A stretch of 64,000 nt of DNA, from positions 620,001 through 684,000 of the forward strand of contig NZ_JAHKQI010000005.1 in the NCBI RefSeq assembly GCF_018860975.1. Reading direction: 5' to 3'. Made by a program: the position numbers and the translations under genes. This DNA is from Lentibacter algarum. GTDB lineage: Bacteria > Pseudomonadota > Alphaproteobacteria > Rhodobacterales > Rhodobacteraceae. The notes under the pieces are model-generated. The model saw only the letters and a list, made by a program, of their open reading frames with translations, did no database searches and was not told where the DNA came from. Every line of letters starts with the position of its first letter. Within the stretch, counting starts at the first letter, position 1. Of this stretch, positions 26,970 to 36,477 are shown one piece after another.

Positions 26970-28943
26970 TTGGCACAGGCGTCACAACCTACCGGAGGAC
27001 TTGTGTCCATTCCGGCGCTTTTGGAGCGGAATGCGCGCGAGTTTGGCGGTAAGGATGCTTACCGTGAAAAAGAGTTTGGCATCTGGCAGAGCTGGACCTG
27101 GGCTGAAACTGCGGAAGAGATCGAAGCGCTGGCGCTCGGGTTTATCAACCTCGGTGTGAACGAGGGCGACTTCATTGCTATCATCGGGCGCAACCGGCCT
27201 TACTTTTACTGGGCGATGGTTGCTGCGCAGTCTGTTGGCGCTATCCCTGTACCGCTGTATCAAGACGCCTCGGCTGACGAGATGGCCTATGTGCTTGATC
27301 ACTGTGGCGCACGCTTTGTTGTTGCCGAAGATCAGGAGCAAGTCGACAAGGTGATCGACGTGCAAGACGGGCTCAAGCAGTTCGAGCACATGATCTACAT
27401 CGACCCGCGCGGGATGCGCAAATATGACCACAAGAAATTGCATGAGTTCAGCCATATTCAGGCGCAGGGCCGTGCGGCGCATGACGAGCTGATAGAAGAC
27501 CTGATAGCCCGTCGCGGCAAGGCGACTTACGACACGACCTGCGTGATGCTTTACACCTCGGGCACCACAGGCAAGCCTAAGGGCGTTGTGCTGAGCAACC
27601 AAAACATCGTTGAAAGCGCCAAGAACGCCTCGGAGTTTGACAAGCTTAACTCGTCGGACGAGATCCTTGCTTACCTGCCGATGGGCTGGGTTGGTGACTT
27701 TATCTTCTCGGTTGGTCAGGCTTACTGGACAGGGTTTTGCACCAACTGCCCCGAGAGCGCCGACACGCTTATGGCCGACTTGCGCGAGATCGGGCCGACA
27801 TATTACTTCGCCCCGCCGCGGGTGTTTGAAACCCAGCTGACCAATGTGATGATCCGCATGGAAGACGCGAGCCGGATGAAAAAGTGGATGTTTGATAAGG
27901 CGATGGGCCTTGCCAAGCGCGTTGGCCCAGCGATCCTTGATGGCAAATCTGTCGGGCTGATTGACCGGCTGAAATACAAGCTTGGTGACATCTTCATTTA
28001 CGGCCCGCTCAAAAACACCCTCGGTTTTAGCAACGTGCGCGTCGGCTATACGGCGGGTGAGGCCATCGGCCCAGAGATTTTCGAGTTTTACCGCTCGCTT
28101 GGCATCAACCTCAAACAGCTTTACGGCCAGACGGAGGCGACTGTTTTCATCACTGTGCAGCCAGACGGTGAAGTGCGGGCTGACACGGTTGGCGTGCCGG
28201 CACCTGACGTCGAGATCAAGATCGACGACAGTGGCGAGATTTTCTACCGCAGCCCCGGCACCTTTGTGGAATACTACAAAAACCCCGAAAGCACGGCCTC
28301 AACCAAAGACCCAGAAGGCTGGGTCGCAACGGGCGATGCGGGCTTCTTTGAGAAGGACTCGGGGCATTTGCGCATCATCGACCGCGCCAAGGATGTTGGC
28401 AAAATGTCGAGCGGCGCGATGTTTGCGCCAAAGTATGTCGAGAACAAACTCAAGTTCTACCCAGACATTCTGGAAGCTGTGCTGTTTGGCAACGGCAAAG
28501 ACAGTTGCATGGCGTTCATCAACATCGACCTTACGGCTGTTGGCAACTGGGCCGAGCGCAACAATGTTGCCTACGCCTCATACCAAGAGCTGGCGGGGCA
28601 TCCGCGGGTGCTTGATACCATTCAGGAACACGTCGAAGCGGTGAACAAAAGCGTCGCACAAGACGACATGCTCTCGGGCTGTCAGGTGCACCGCTTTGTT
28701 ATCCTGCACAAAGAGCTTGATGCCGATGACGGCGAAATGACCCGCACCCGCAAAGTGCGCCGCGTGATTGTTGAGGACAAGTTCTCTGACATCATCACAG
28801 CACTTTATGACGGCTCAAGCGAAGTCTCGACCGTGACAGAAGTAACTTATGAAGACGGCCGCAAAGGCAGCATCAGCGCGACATTGCAAATTCGCGACGC
28901 CAAGGTGCAGCCCGTAAGCGCGCAGAAAGTGGCAGCGGAATGA
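26970..28943 (+). CDS. Long-chain acyl-CoA synthetase-like AMP-forming ligase
   Basis: 657 aa from a TTG at 26970, chosen because GGGAGGA ends six bases before it; an in-frame TTG at 26955 would lie inside that ribosome-binding site. The adenylation motifs LYTSGTTGKPKGVVLSNQN and YGQTEATVF, then GWVATGDAGFF and the hinge RIIDRAKDV, are those of ANL-family CoA ligases. It activates a carboxylic acid, through an acyl-AMP, to the CoA thioester. It is the first gene of an operon with a LIV-type importer and overlaps the next gene by four bases, so it probably activates the imported acid. The chain length preferred is unknown. Confidence 0.9.
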   Translation: MAQASQPTGGLVSIPALLERNAREFGGKDAYREKEFGIWQSWTWAETAEEIEALALGFINLGVNEGDFIAIIGRNRPYFYWAMVAAQSVGAIPVPLYQDASADEMAYVLDHCGARFVVAEDQEQVDKVIDVQDGLKQFEHMIYIDPRGMRKYDHKKLHEFSHIQAQGRAAHDELIEDLIARRGKATYDTTCVMLYTSGTTGKPKGVVLSNQNIVESAKNASEFDKLNSSDEILAYLPMGWVGDFIFSVGQAYWTGFCTNCPESADTLMADLREIGPTYYFAPPRVFETQLTNVMIRMEDASRMKKWMFDKAMGLAKRVGPAILDGKSVGLIDRLKYKLGDIFIYGPLKNTLGFSNVRVGYTAGEAIGPEIFEFYRSLGINLKQLYGQTEATVFITVQPDGEVRADTVGVPAPDVEIKIDDSGEIFYRSPGTFVEYYKNPESTASTKDPEGWVATGDAGFFEKDSGHLRIIDRAKDVGKMSSGAMFAPKYVENKLKFYPDILEAVLFGNGKDSCMAFINIDLTAVGNWAERNNVAYASYQELAGHPRVLDTIQEHVEAVNKSVAQDDMLSGCQVHRFVILHKELDADDGEMTRTRKVRRVIVEDKFSDIITALYDGSSEVSTVTEVTYEDGRKGSISATLQIRDAKVQPVSAQKVAAE

Positions 28944-29761
28944 ACGATATGAGCAACGAGGGCTACGTCACGGCAGACGGTCGCAAGATCGGCGGCACGG
29001 TGATGGAGATGAAAAACATCACCCTGCGGTTTGGCGGTGTGAAGGCGATCACCGACATCAGCTTTGACATCAAGCAAGGCGAGATCCGCGCCATTATTGG
29101 CCCTAACGGCGCTGGCAAGAGCTCGATGCTCAATGTGATCTCGGGGTTTTACGTGCCGCAAGAGGGCGAAGTCTGGTATAAGGGCTCGCGTCGCCCGCAG
29201 ATGCGCCCTTACGAGGTTGCACAGCAAGGTATTGCGCGCACCTTCCAGAACATCGCATTGTTTGAGGGCATGACTGTGCTCGACAACGTGATGACCGGCC
29301 GTTTGAACCACATGAAGACGGGGCTTTTCAGCCAAGCGATCTGGAAGGGCAAGGCCGAGCAAGAAGAAGTTGCGAACCGTGAAGTTGTTGAGAAGGTTAT
29401 CGACTTTCTTGAAATTCAGGCGATCCGCAAGACACCTGTGTCGCGTTTGCCTTATGGCCTCAAAAAGCGGGTTGAACTGGCGCGAGCCCTTGCGGCCGAG
29501 CCTTCGATCTTGCTGCTTGATGAACCTATGGCCGGCATGAACGTCGAGGAAAAAGAGGACATGAGCCGCTTTATTCTGGATGTGAACGACGAGTTCGGCA
29601 CGACGATCTGCCTGATCGAGCATGACATGGGCGTGGTTATGGACTTGTCCGACCGCGTTGTCGTGATGGATTACGGCAAGAAGATCGGCGACGGCTCGCC
29701 CGACGAAGTGCGCAACAACCAGGCGGTTATCGACGCCTATCTGGGGGTGAGCCATGACTGA
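28940..29761 (+). CDS. Branched-chain amino acid-type ABC transporter ATPase (LivG-like)
   Basis: 273 aa cytoplasmic ATPase. Walker A GPNGAGKSS, an ABC signature region LPYGLKKRVELARALA, Walker B ILLLDEPMAG and the switch His in LIEHDMGVV are intact. The LivG subtype is supported by the FQNIALFEGMTVLDNVM segment. About 20 residues precede the usual ABC start. It overlaps the acyl-CoA synthetase stop (ATGA), linking import to activation. Confidence 0.9.
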   Translation: MNDMSNEGYVTADGRKIGGTVMEMKNITLRFGGVKAITDISFDIKQGEIRAIIGPNGAGKSSMLNVISGFYVPQEGEVWYKGSRRPQMRPYEVAQQGIARTFQNIALFEGMTVLDNVMTGRLNHMKTGLFSQAIWKGKAEQEEVANREVVEKVIDFLEIQAIRKTPVSRLPYGLKKRVELARALAAEPSILLLDEPMAGMNVEEKEDMSRFILDVNDEFGTTICLIEHDMGVVMDLSDRVVVMDYGKKIGDGSPDEVRNNQAVIDAYLGVSHD

Positions 29762-29799
29762 TCTGAACACCCTGACAATTTCTAAATTCGGAGGCTTCC

Positions 29800-30786
29800 A
29801 TGTCTGACCAACTCGTCTACGCGATGGAGGTTTTCCTCAACGGCCTGATGGCAGGGGTGCTTTATGCGCTCGTCGCTTTGGGCTTTGTTCTCATTTATAA
29901 AGCCTCGGGCATTTTCAACTATGCACAAGGCGTTATGGCGCTTTTTGCGGCTCTCACGCTGGTCGGGATCATGGACGGGCAAGTGCCTTTCGCACATCTG
30001 ATCAACGCGATGTTCGGCACCGAGCTGCATCACTTTGGCTGGCATCTGCCTGCTGTAGTGGCGATCCTTGGCACAGCGGCTGTCATGGTTTTACTGTCTT
30101 GGATGGTGCAAAAGTTTGTCTTCAGACACCTTGTTGGCCAAGAGCCGATCATCCTGTTCATGGCGACAATCGGCCTTGCCTACTTCCTTGAAGGCTTTGG
30201 TGACATCATGTGGGGCAGTGACATCAAGAAGCTCGATGTTGGCTTGCCGCAGGGCATCAATGCCTGGATAGACAACGTGACTTTCAATATCTTTGACTAC
30301 GGTTTCTTCATCGACAACCTTGATATCGTTGCCACGGTCATTGCTGCGATCCTCGTGTTTTCGCTGGTGTTGTTCAGCCAATACACCAAGCAGGGCCGCG
30401 CGATGCGGGCTGTTGCTGATGATCACCAAGCCGCGCTTTCGGTTGGGATCAACCTCAACTTCATCTGGGTGATGGTCTGGTCACTGGCGGGCTTTGTTGC
30501 GCTTGTTGCTGGCATCATGTGGGGCACCAAGTCGGGCGTGCAGTTCTCGCTGTCGCTGATCGCCTTGAAAGCCTTGCCCGTTCTCATGCTCGGCGGCTTC
30601 ACATCGATCCCCGGTGCGATTGTCGGCGGGCTTATCATCGGCGTTGGTGAAAAGCTGTTTGAGTTCGCTATTGGCCCAATGGTCGGCGGCGCTACTGAAA
30701 ACTGGTTTGCCTATGTTCTGGCGCTCATCTTCCTCGTCTTTAGGCCGCAGGGCCTGTTCGGCGAAAAAATTATCGAAAGGGTGTAA
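29800..30786 (+). CDS. Branched-chain amino acid-type ABC transporter permease (LivH-like)
   Basis: 328 aa membrane permease with about eight to nine helices. The start (FLNGLMAGVLYALVALGFVL) and the cytoplasmic coupling loop (GRAMRAVADDHQAALSVGIN) are characteristic of LivH. A ribosome-binding site (GGAGG) precedes the ATG at 29800. It pairs with the LivM-like protein encoded five bases downstream. Confidence 0.92.
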   Translation: MSDQLVYAMEVFLNGLMAGVLYALVALGFVLIYKASGIFNYAQGVMALFAALTLVGIMDGQVPFAHLINAMFGTELHHFGWHLPAVVAILGTAAVMVLLSWMVQKFVFRHLVGQEPIILFMATIGLAYFLEGFGDIMWGSDIKKLDVGLPQGINAWIDNVTFNIFDYGFFIDNLDIVATVIAAILVFSLVLFSQYTKQGRAMRAVADDHQAALSVGINLNFIWVMVWSLAGFVALVAGIMWGTKSGVQFSLSLIALKALPVLMLGGFTSIPGAIVGGLIIGVGEKLFEFAIGPMVGGATENWFAYVLALIFLVFRPQGLFGEKIIERV

Positions 30787-30791
30787 GGCCG

Positions 30792-31901
30792 ATGTTTTAT
30801 CGTGAAGCAGGTGATTTCAAGACCACCTATAAAGACGACAACCAGACCTTCCCGATCAAGTTCGATCGCTACCGCTATTACTTTGTGCTGTTCGTGGCCT
30901 TTGCGCTGATCCCGTTCATGCTCAACGACTACTGGGTCAACGCGATCTTCATGCCGTTCCTGATCTACTCGATCGCGGCGATCGGCCTGAACATCCTTGT
31001 CGGCTATTGCGGGCAAGTCTCGCTCGGCACAGGCGGGTTTATGGCGGTGGGCGCTTATGCTTGCTACAAGTTCATGACGGGGATCGACATCTGGCTGGGC
31101 GGTGTTCAATACGCGCTGCCGCCGATCAATATCTTCTTCTCGGTCATTCTTGCAGGTCTTGTCACAGCCATCGTCGGCGCGCTGTTTGGCTTGCCAAGCC
31201 TGCGCATCAAAGGCTTCTACCTCGCCGTTGCTACGTTGGCGGCGCAGTTCTTCCTCGTTTGGCTTTTCAACAAGTGGGAGTGGGCCTACAATTTCTCGGC
31301 TTCCGGCCAGATCAATGCTCCGGAGCGTGGGATATTTGGTGTAAACGTCACCGGCCCGAATGTTGACGCATGGGCGAAATACCTCTTCTGCCTCGTGATC
31401 CTGACGATCTGCGCCGTTGTCGCGCGCAACCTGACGCGCGGCTCTGTTGGCCGTAAGTGGATGGCCATTCGTGATATGGACATCGCCGCCGAGATCATCG
31501 GGGTGAACCCGCTCAAAGCCAAGCTCAGCGCCTTTGCTGTCAGCTCGTTCTTTATCGGCATTTCGGGAGCCTTGTTCTTCTCGGTCTACCTCGGCGCGGT
31601 GGAGGTTGGCGAAGCCTTTGGCATCAACAAATCGTTCCTCGTGCTGTTCATGGTGATCATTGGCGGGCTTGGCTCGATCTTCGGGTCATTCGCGGGGGCT
31701 GCGTTCCTCGTGCTCTTGCCGGTGCTGCTGAAGAACGTTCTGGTTGGAGGCCTCGGCTGGCCAACAGACCTCGCGGCGCATCTGGAGTTCCTGATCGTGG
31801 GGGCGTTGATCATCGCGTTTCTGATCGCCGAGCCGCACGGTCTCGCGCAACTTTGGCGCGTGGCAAAAGAAAAACTGAGATTGTGGCCGTTCCCGCACTA
31901 G
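30792..31901 (+). CDS. Branched-chain amino acid-type ABC transporter permease (LivM-like)
   Basis: 369 aa permease with about ten hydrophobic helices. Motifs include GLNILVGYCGQVSLGTGGFM and, at the coupling helix, RKWMAIRDMDIAAEIIGVNP. An N-terminal soluble stretch of about 30 residues precedes the first helix. Together with LivH it forms the membrane channel for the periplasmic-binding-protein-delivered solute. Confidence 0.92.
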   Translation: MFYREAGDFKTTYKDDNQTFPIKFDRYRYYFVLFVAFALIPFMLNDYWVNAIFMPFLIYSIAAIGLNILVGYCGQVSLGTGGFMAVGAYACYKFMTGIDIWLGGVQYALPPINIFFSVILAGLVTAIVGALFGLPSLRIKGFYLAVATLAAQFFLVWLFNKWEWAYNFSASGQINAPERGIFGVNVTGPNVDAWAKYLFCLVILTICAVVARNLTRGSVGRKWMAIRDMDIAAEIIGVNPLKAKLSAFAVSSFFIGISGALFFSVYLGAVEVGEAFGINKSFLVLFMVIIGGLGSIFGSFAGAAFLVLLPVLLKNVLVGGLGWPTDLAAHLEFLIVGALIIAFLIAEPHGLAQLWRVAKEKLRLWPFPH

Positions 31902-31975
31902 GGCGCGCGCGACAAAATTCGTCGGGGGAACTGAATACCCCGGCACACGTCGGAAAAACCAAGGGAGGAAACCCG

Positions 31976-33259
31976 ATGAAGAAGACACTAGCAACAATGG
32001 CCCTCGCTGCTACGATGGTAGCAGGACCAGTGATGGCGGACCTCGTGTTCCCGTCAATGTCATACCGCACAGGCCCATACGCGGCTGGCGGGATACCGTT
32101 CGCGGACGGTTACGCCGACTACTTCACACTGCTCAACGAGCGTGATGGCGGTATCGGCGGTGTGATGACACAGGTTCCCGAATGCGAAACAGCCTATAAT
32201 ACCGAAAAAGGTGTTGAATGCTATGAATCGCTGAAAGGCAGCGGCGGGCTCGTGTATCAGCCTATGTCTACAGGTATCACCTACCAGTTGATCCCGAAAG
32301 TCACAGCAGATGACATTCCGATGCTGACAACAGGCCTAGGCCGAACGTCAGCGAAAAACGGCAAAGTCTTTAGCCATGTTTTCAACTTTCCGGCGAATTA
32401 TTGGGACGGCGCATCAGGTGTTATCAACTACCTCTCGGGCGAGAATGCGGGTGACTTGAAGGGCAAGAAGATCACGCTGATCTACCACAACTCGGCCTAC
32501 GGCAAAGAGCCTATCCGCACGTTGGAAAATCTGTCTGTAAAGCACGGTTACGAGCTTAAAACCATCCCTGTTGACCATCCCGGCCAAGAGCAAAAATCCC
32601 AATGGCTGCAAATCCGCCGCGACAAGCCCGACTACGTTGTCATGTATGGCTGGGGCGTAATGAACCAGGTTGCGATTCAGGAAGCCGCGAACATCCGGTT
32701 CCCGATGGAGAACTTCATTGGCATATGGTGGTCTGGTTCGGAAGTCGATGTGTTGCCTGCTGGTGATGTAGCCGATGGTTACAAAGCGGTAACGTTCAAT
32801 GGCGTGGGGCGTGACTTCCCCGTGTATGACGACATCCAGAAGTACGTTGTGGACGCGGGTAAAGCTGCCGGAAACGGAAACCAAATCGGAACCGTAATGT
32901 ACAACCGTGGTATCTATGCCGCGATGCTTGCAGCAGAATCTGCGAAGACTGCACAAGAGATCCATGGCGTCGCCGACATCACACCGTCGATGATGCGCGA
33001 CGGGATGGAAGCACTGGAGATGACCGAAGAAAAGATGACCTCTCTTGGTTTTCCAAACTTCGGGCCAGCCTTCAAGGTTTCTTGTGAAAACCATGGTGGC
33101 GACGGTCTCGTCGGCGTGACGCAGTGGGATGCCACCGCGAAAGAATGGAAGCTGATTTCCGGCTTTGCGCCGTCAGACGCTGAAGTGATCCAGCCACTTA
33201 TTGATGAAGACTCAGCGGCATATGCCAAAGAGGCCGGCATCGAAGCTGGTTGCAAGTAA
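31976..33259 (+). CDS. Periplasmic substrate-binding protein of the LIV-type ABC transporter
   Basis: 427 aa from the ATG at 31976, which has AAGGGAGG upstream and gives a clean signal peptide (MKKTLATMALAATMVAGPVM). The mature part is a Peripla_BP_6-type two-lobed binding protein. Two regions are informative: YRTGPYAAGGIPFADGYADY at the N-terminal lobe, and a central ITLIYHNSAYGKEPIRTLEN. Such proteins bind amino acids, aromatic acids, amides or short acids; the two CoA ligases in the operon favour a carboxylic acid over an amino acid. Confidence 0.9.
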   Translation: MKKTLATMALAATMVAGPVMADLVFPSMSYRTGPYAAGGIPFADGYADYFTLLNERDGGIGGVMTQVPECETAYNTEKGVECYESLKGSGGLVYQPMSTGITYQLIPKVTADDIPMLTTGLGRTSAKNGKVFSHVFNFPANYWDGASGVINYLSGENAGDLKGKKITLIYHNSAYGKEPIRTLENLSVKHGYELKTIPVDHPGQEQKSQWLQIRRDKPDYVVMYGWGVMNQVAIQEAANIRFPMENFIGIWWSGSEVDVLPAGDVADGYKAVTFNGVGRDFPVYDDIQKYVVDAGKAAGNGNQIGTVMYNRGIYAAMLAAESAKTAQEIHGVADITPSMMRDGMEALEMTEEKMTSLGFPNFGPAFKVSCENHGGDGLVGVTQWDATAKEWKLISGFAPSDAEVIQPLIDEDSAAYAKEAGIEAGCK

Positions 33260-33267
33260 GCCTACCC

Positions 33268-33303
33268 TGCCTCGGCTGCCAGACGGTGGCCGAGGCACCT
33301 TTT
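33268..33303 (+). terminator. Stem-loop after the binding-protein gene
   Basis: A perfect 9-bp stem (TGCCTCGGC at 33268-33276 with GCCGAGGCA at 33289-33297), a 12-base loop, then CCTTTT. Genes of the same operon continue 27 bases later, so it probably acts as a partial terminator or as a 3' stabiliser that raises binding-protein message. Confidence 0.65.
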
Positions 33304-33329
33304 AGAAGTTTCAAACGAGAGACGCTCAC

Positions 33330-34157
33330 ATGCTTGATGCTGCCGAAACACAACAAGAGACCGTTCTTGAGGTCAACAATATCGAGGTGATCTACAATCA
33401 CGTGATCCTCGTGCTGAAGGGCGTGAGCCTGAATGTACCCAAGGGCGGTATCACGGCTTTGCTCGGCGGCAACGGCGCTGGCAAGACCACGACGCTGAAG
33501 GCGATCTCGAACCTGCTGCACTCCGAGCGCGGCGAAGTCACCAAGGGCTCTGTCTCTTATCGCGGCGAGGTTACCCAACACCTTGACCCTGCTGATCTGG
33601 TGAAGCGCGGCGTTATCCAGGTGATGGAAGGCCGCCACTGTTTTGAGCACCTTACGGTTGAAGAAAACCTGCTCACAGGCGCCTACACCCGCTCCGATGG
33701 CAAAGGCGCTGTCGATGCTGACTTGGAGATGGTTTACAACTACTTCCCACGCCTCAAAGAGCGCCGCAAGTCACAGGCGGGCTACACTTCGGGTGGTGAG
33801 CAGCAGATGGTCGCGATTGGCCGTGCTTTGCTGAGCCGCCCCGAGACTATTTTGCTGGATGAGCCGTCAATGGGCCTCGCGCCGCAGCTGGTTGAGCAGA
33901 TCTTCCAGATTGTGAAGTCGCTCAACGAGGAGCAGGGTTACACCTTCCTTTTGGCCGAACAAAACACCAACGTCGCGCTGCGATATGCGCATTACGGCTA
34001 TATCCTTGAGTCAGGCCGCGTGGTTATGGACGGCCCCGCCGCCGAGCTGCGCGAGAACCCTGATGTGAAGGAATTTTACCTTGGCATGTCTGATGAAGGC
34101 CGCAAGAGCTTTCGCGATGTGCGTTCTTACCGTCGCCGCAAGCGTTGGCTGAGTTAA
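33330..34157 (+). CDS. Branched-chain amino acid-type ABC transporter ATPase (LivF-like)
   Basis: 275 aa. Walker A GGNGAGKTTT, signature YTSGGEQQMVAIGRALLS, Walker B ETILLDEPSMGLAP and a His-less switch region LAEQNTNVALRYA, all normal for LivF. The C-terminus carries an Arg-rich extension of about 20 residues (RKSFRDVRSYRRRKRWLS) that most LivF proteins lack. It forms the ATPase pair with the LivG-like protein. Confidence 0.9.
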   Translation: MLDAAETQQETVLEVNNIEVIYNHVILVLKGVSLNVPKGGITALLGGNGAGKTTTLKAISNLLHSERGEVTKGSVSYRGEVTQHLDPADLVKRGVIQVMEGRHCFEHLTVEENLLTGAYTRSDGKGAVDADLEMVYNYFPRLKERRKSQAGYTSGGEQQMVAIGRALLSRPETILLDEPSMGLAPQLVEQIFQIVKSLNEEQGYTFLLAEQNTNVALRYAHYGYILESGRVVMDGPAAELRENPDVKEFYLGMSDEGRKSFRDVRSYRRRKRWLS

Positions 34158-34210
34158 GCCTGATTTCGCCGCCCGATGGGCAGCCTGTAACCCTTATGAG
34201 GGCTTTCTAG

Positions 34211-35431
34211 ATGAGCCAGTTTTTTGACAAACTCGAAACCCGTAGTGCCTCTGAGCGCGCGGCTGATATCGCCAAGGCGCTCCCTGAGCAGATCGCCCGT
34301 GCGCAGGCATTGGCCGGTTATGGCGAGAGCCTGAAGGGTGTTGATGCCGCGAGCATTACCTCGGTTGACGCGCTGGCGAGCTTGCCGGTTCTGCGCAAGT
34401 CCGACTTGGGCGCAGCTCAGAAAAGCGCCGCGCCTTTTGGCGGGTTGACGACACTTGCGCCAAACGAGTTCGGGCATGTGTTCCAGTCCCCCGGCCCGAT
34501 CTATGAGCCCGGTGGCATTGGCCACGACTGGTGGCGTGCAGGACGGTTTTTGAAGGCCGCGGGTGTTGGCAAAGGCGATATCGTGCACAACTGTTTCTCC
34601 TACCATCTCACGCCAGCGGGCATGATGTTTGAGAGCGGCGCACGCGCGGTTGGCGCGACGGTTTTGCCAGCCGGTGTTGGCCAGACCGAGCTACAGGCGC
34701 AAGCCGCGCACGACCTTGGCAGCACCGCTTATGCGGGCACGCCCGACTACCTCAAGATCATTCTCGACAAGGCGGACGAGATGGGCCTCAAGCTCAAGAT
34801 CAGCAAGGCGGTTGTCGGCGGCGGAGCGCTGTTCCCGTCTCTGCGCCAAGAGTATGCCGACCGTGGCATTGCCTGCTTGCAAAGCTACGGCACCGCCGAC
34901 CTTGGAACCATCGCTTACGAGAGCGGCATTGATCAGGGGATGATCGTTGACGAGGGTTTGATTGTCGAGATCGTCACACCGGGCACGGGCACGCCTGTTG
35001 CCGCGGGTGAAGTCGGTGAGGTTGTGGTGACCACGCTGAACCCTGACTACCCGCTGATCCGCTTTGCCACGGGCGACATGAGCGCGGTGCTTGAAGGGCA
35101 AAGCCCCTGTGGCCGCACCAATATGCGCATCAAAGGCTGGATGGGCCGCGCTGACCAGACCACCAAGATCAAAGGTATGTTCGTGCGCCCAGAGCAGGTT
35201 GCTGCTTTGGTGTCCAAACACGCCGAGATCGCCAAGGTGCGCGTTGTTGCCAGCCGCGAGGGTGAGATGGACGCGATGACAGTGCTTGTTGAGGCCGAGG
35301 GCGGTGATGCTGACGCCTACGCCAAGTCTGTCGCTGAAGTGCTTAAGCTCAAGGGTAAGGTTGACGTTGTTGCGCTTGGCAGCTTGCCCAAAGACGGCTT
35401 GGTGATCGAGGATCAGCGCAGCTACGACTGA
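34211..35431 (+). CDS. Phenylacetate-CoA ligase-like (PaaK family) AMP-forming ligase
   Basis: 406 aa. The fold is that of PaaK-type ANL ligases: QSPGPIYEPGG, then SYHLTPAGMMFESGARAVGA, YAGTPDYLKIIL, the adenylate-binding QSYGTADLGTIAYES and the hinge GRADQTTKIKGMFVRPEQV. It activates an aromatic or other acid to its CoA ester. It is the last gene of the LIV transporter operon, 53 bases after livF, so two different CoA ligases bracket one importer. Confidence 0.88.
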   Translation: MSQFFDKLETRSASERAADIAKALPEQIARAQALAGYGESLKGVDAASITSVDALASLPVLRKSDLGAAQKSAAPFGGLTTLAPNEFGHVFQSPGPIYEPGGIGHDWWRAGRFLKAAGVGKGDIVHNCFSYHLTPAGMMFESGARAVGATVLPAGVGQTELQAQAAHDLGSTAYAGTPDYLKIILDKADEMGLKLKISKAVVGGGALFPSLRQEYADRGIACLQSYGTADLGTIAYESGIDQGMIVDEGLIVEIVTPGTGTPVAAGEVGEVVVTTLNPDYPLIRFATGDMSAVLEGQSPCGRTNMRIKGWMGRADQTTKIKGMFVRPEQVAALVSKHAEIAKVRVVASREGEMDAMTVLVEAEGGDADAYAKSVAEVLKLKGKVDVVALGSLPKDGLVIEDQRSYD

Positions 35432-35447
35432 GAGGGCTTAATCACAG

Positions 35448-36368
35448 CTAGCCCTTACGAAACCCGAAGAATTGTGCAGCTGATTCACTAAGTTCCGGCG
35501 AGGTGTGCAGCAGATTTGCGACCCCTTGAGCAATGGCGCGGCGGGTCGCGCGGGGCGCGGTTTTGTGCTGGATAGACAGGGCTTGCAACAGCTTGGTGCG
35601 GGTGGTCAGCGGCAGGGCTTTGTTGCTCAGGTGGCTTTGCAGGAGGTGCTCGACTGCGGGCTTGCCTTCAAGTTCGACAAGGGCCGTGGCGTAGGCACCC
35701 ATGTAAGCGATATCGCCTTTTATTGCGAGGTCGAGCTCGTCGCGCATAAAGCCGCTGAAGCTTTGGCTTTCCGTCAACCCAGCCAGCAAAACGCGGATAG
35801 GCATTAGGGCCTCGTCCCCTGTTTCAAGCTGTTGCTTGAGGCCTTGAACCTTAGGCAAGCGGGCACGTTGCAGGGCGTTGTAAGGCGCGCGGTCAAGTTC
35901 TTGCAAGGCGAGCCGGCGCACGGCAGGGCTTTGATCATTGACCAGTTTGGCAAACATCGCGAGGCGGGCTTCGCCTGTGCCGTTGTTGAAGGCAGATTGT
36001 TTGTGCACCACTTGCTTGATCACGCTTTGCAGGCGGCTGTCGAGTATGGTTAGCGCCATCCACGGCCCATAGGCGCCGTCGCGGGCGAGCAGGATGCTGT
36101 TTGTGGGGCTGGCAGCAAGGGTTTTGCGGATGTTGGCGGCAACCGGCACGGGAATGTCAGGCGCCTCTGAACCCATCAAAACCTCGGTGACTTTGTAGCG
36201 TTGCGAGTTTGCCGGATCGAGGCGGGCGATGACGGCTTGCTCGGTTGTCAGCAGCACATCAACCAGCGTCGGGTTGGGGTTGTAGCCGTGAAAAGCGCAG
36301 GCGAGGGTTGTTTGGAGCGAGCTTAAAAAGAACAGGCCGCTCAACAACCATCCGAAGATTTTGTTCAT
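35448..36368 (-). CDS. Exported protein of unknown function
   Basis: 306 aa from the ATG at 36368 (ribosome-binding site AGGAGG). A signal peptide (MNKIFGWLLSGLFFLSSLQT) ends near TLACAF; the Cys at 24 makes a lipobox-like but imperfect site. The mature protein is rich in helices with repeated Leu/Ala patterns (SPAVRRLALQELDRAPYNAL and similar), possibly HEAT-like repeats. I recognise no family. It converges with the PaaK-like gene and lies downstream of the L36 terminator on the same strand. Confidence 0.75.
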   Translation of the reverse strand: MNKIFGWLLSGLFFLSSLQTTLACAFHGYNPNPTLVDVLLTTEQAVIARLDPANSQRYKVTEVLMGSEAPDIPVPVAANIRKTLAASPTNSILLARDGAYGPWMALTILDSRLQSVIKQVVHKQSAFNNGTGEARLAMFAKLVNDQSPAVRRLALQELDRAPYNALQRARLPKVQGLKQQLETGDEALMPIRVLLAGLTESQSFSGFMRDELDLAIKGDIAYMGAYATALVELEGKPAVEHLLQSHLSNKALPLTTRTKLLQALSIQHKTAPRATRRAIAQGVANLLHTSPELSESAAQFFGFRKG

Positions 36369-36416
36369 CGTGCTGCCTCCTGACTTATGCGAAGGATAGT
36401 TTATACCTATCGCCCA

Positions 36417-36446
36417 AAAGAAAAAACCCGCCCCGAAGAGGCGAGT
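36417..36446 (-). terminator. Terminator of rpmJ
   Basis: On the reverse strand, a 7-bp stem (ACTCGCC with GGCGGGT, plus-strand 36440-36446 and 36426-36432, one G-T pair) with a 7-base loop is followed by six T residues. It lies about 30 bases after the L36 stop. Confidence 0.8.
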
Positions 36447-36477
36447 TTTTGCAATGCTACACAACTGTGTGAGTCGC

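Noticed and set aside
28847-29770. A 307-codon reverse frame opposite the LivG-like gene
   Set aside because: The forward frame has intact ABC ATPase motifs and the reverse frame shows none; it lacks a sensible start context.
35433-35455. AGGGCT/AGCCCT inverted repeat between the PaaK-like gene and the exported protein gene
   Set aside because: Only six pairs, overlapping a stop codon and lacking a T run on either strand, so not reported as a terminator.
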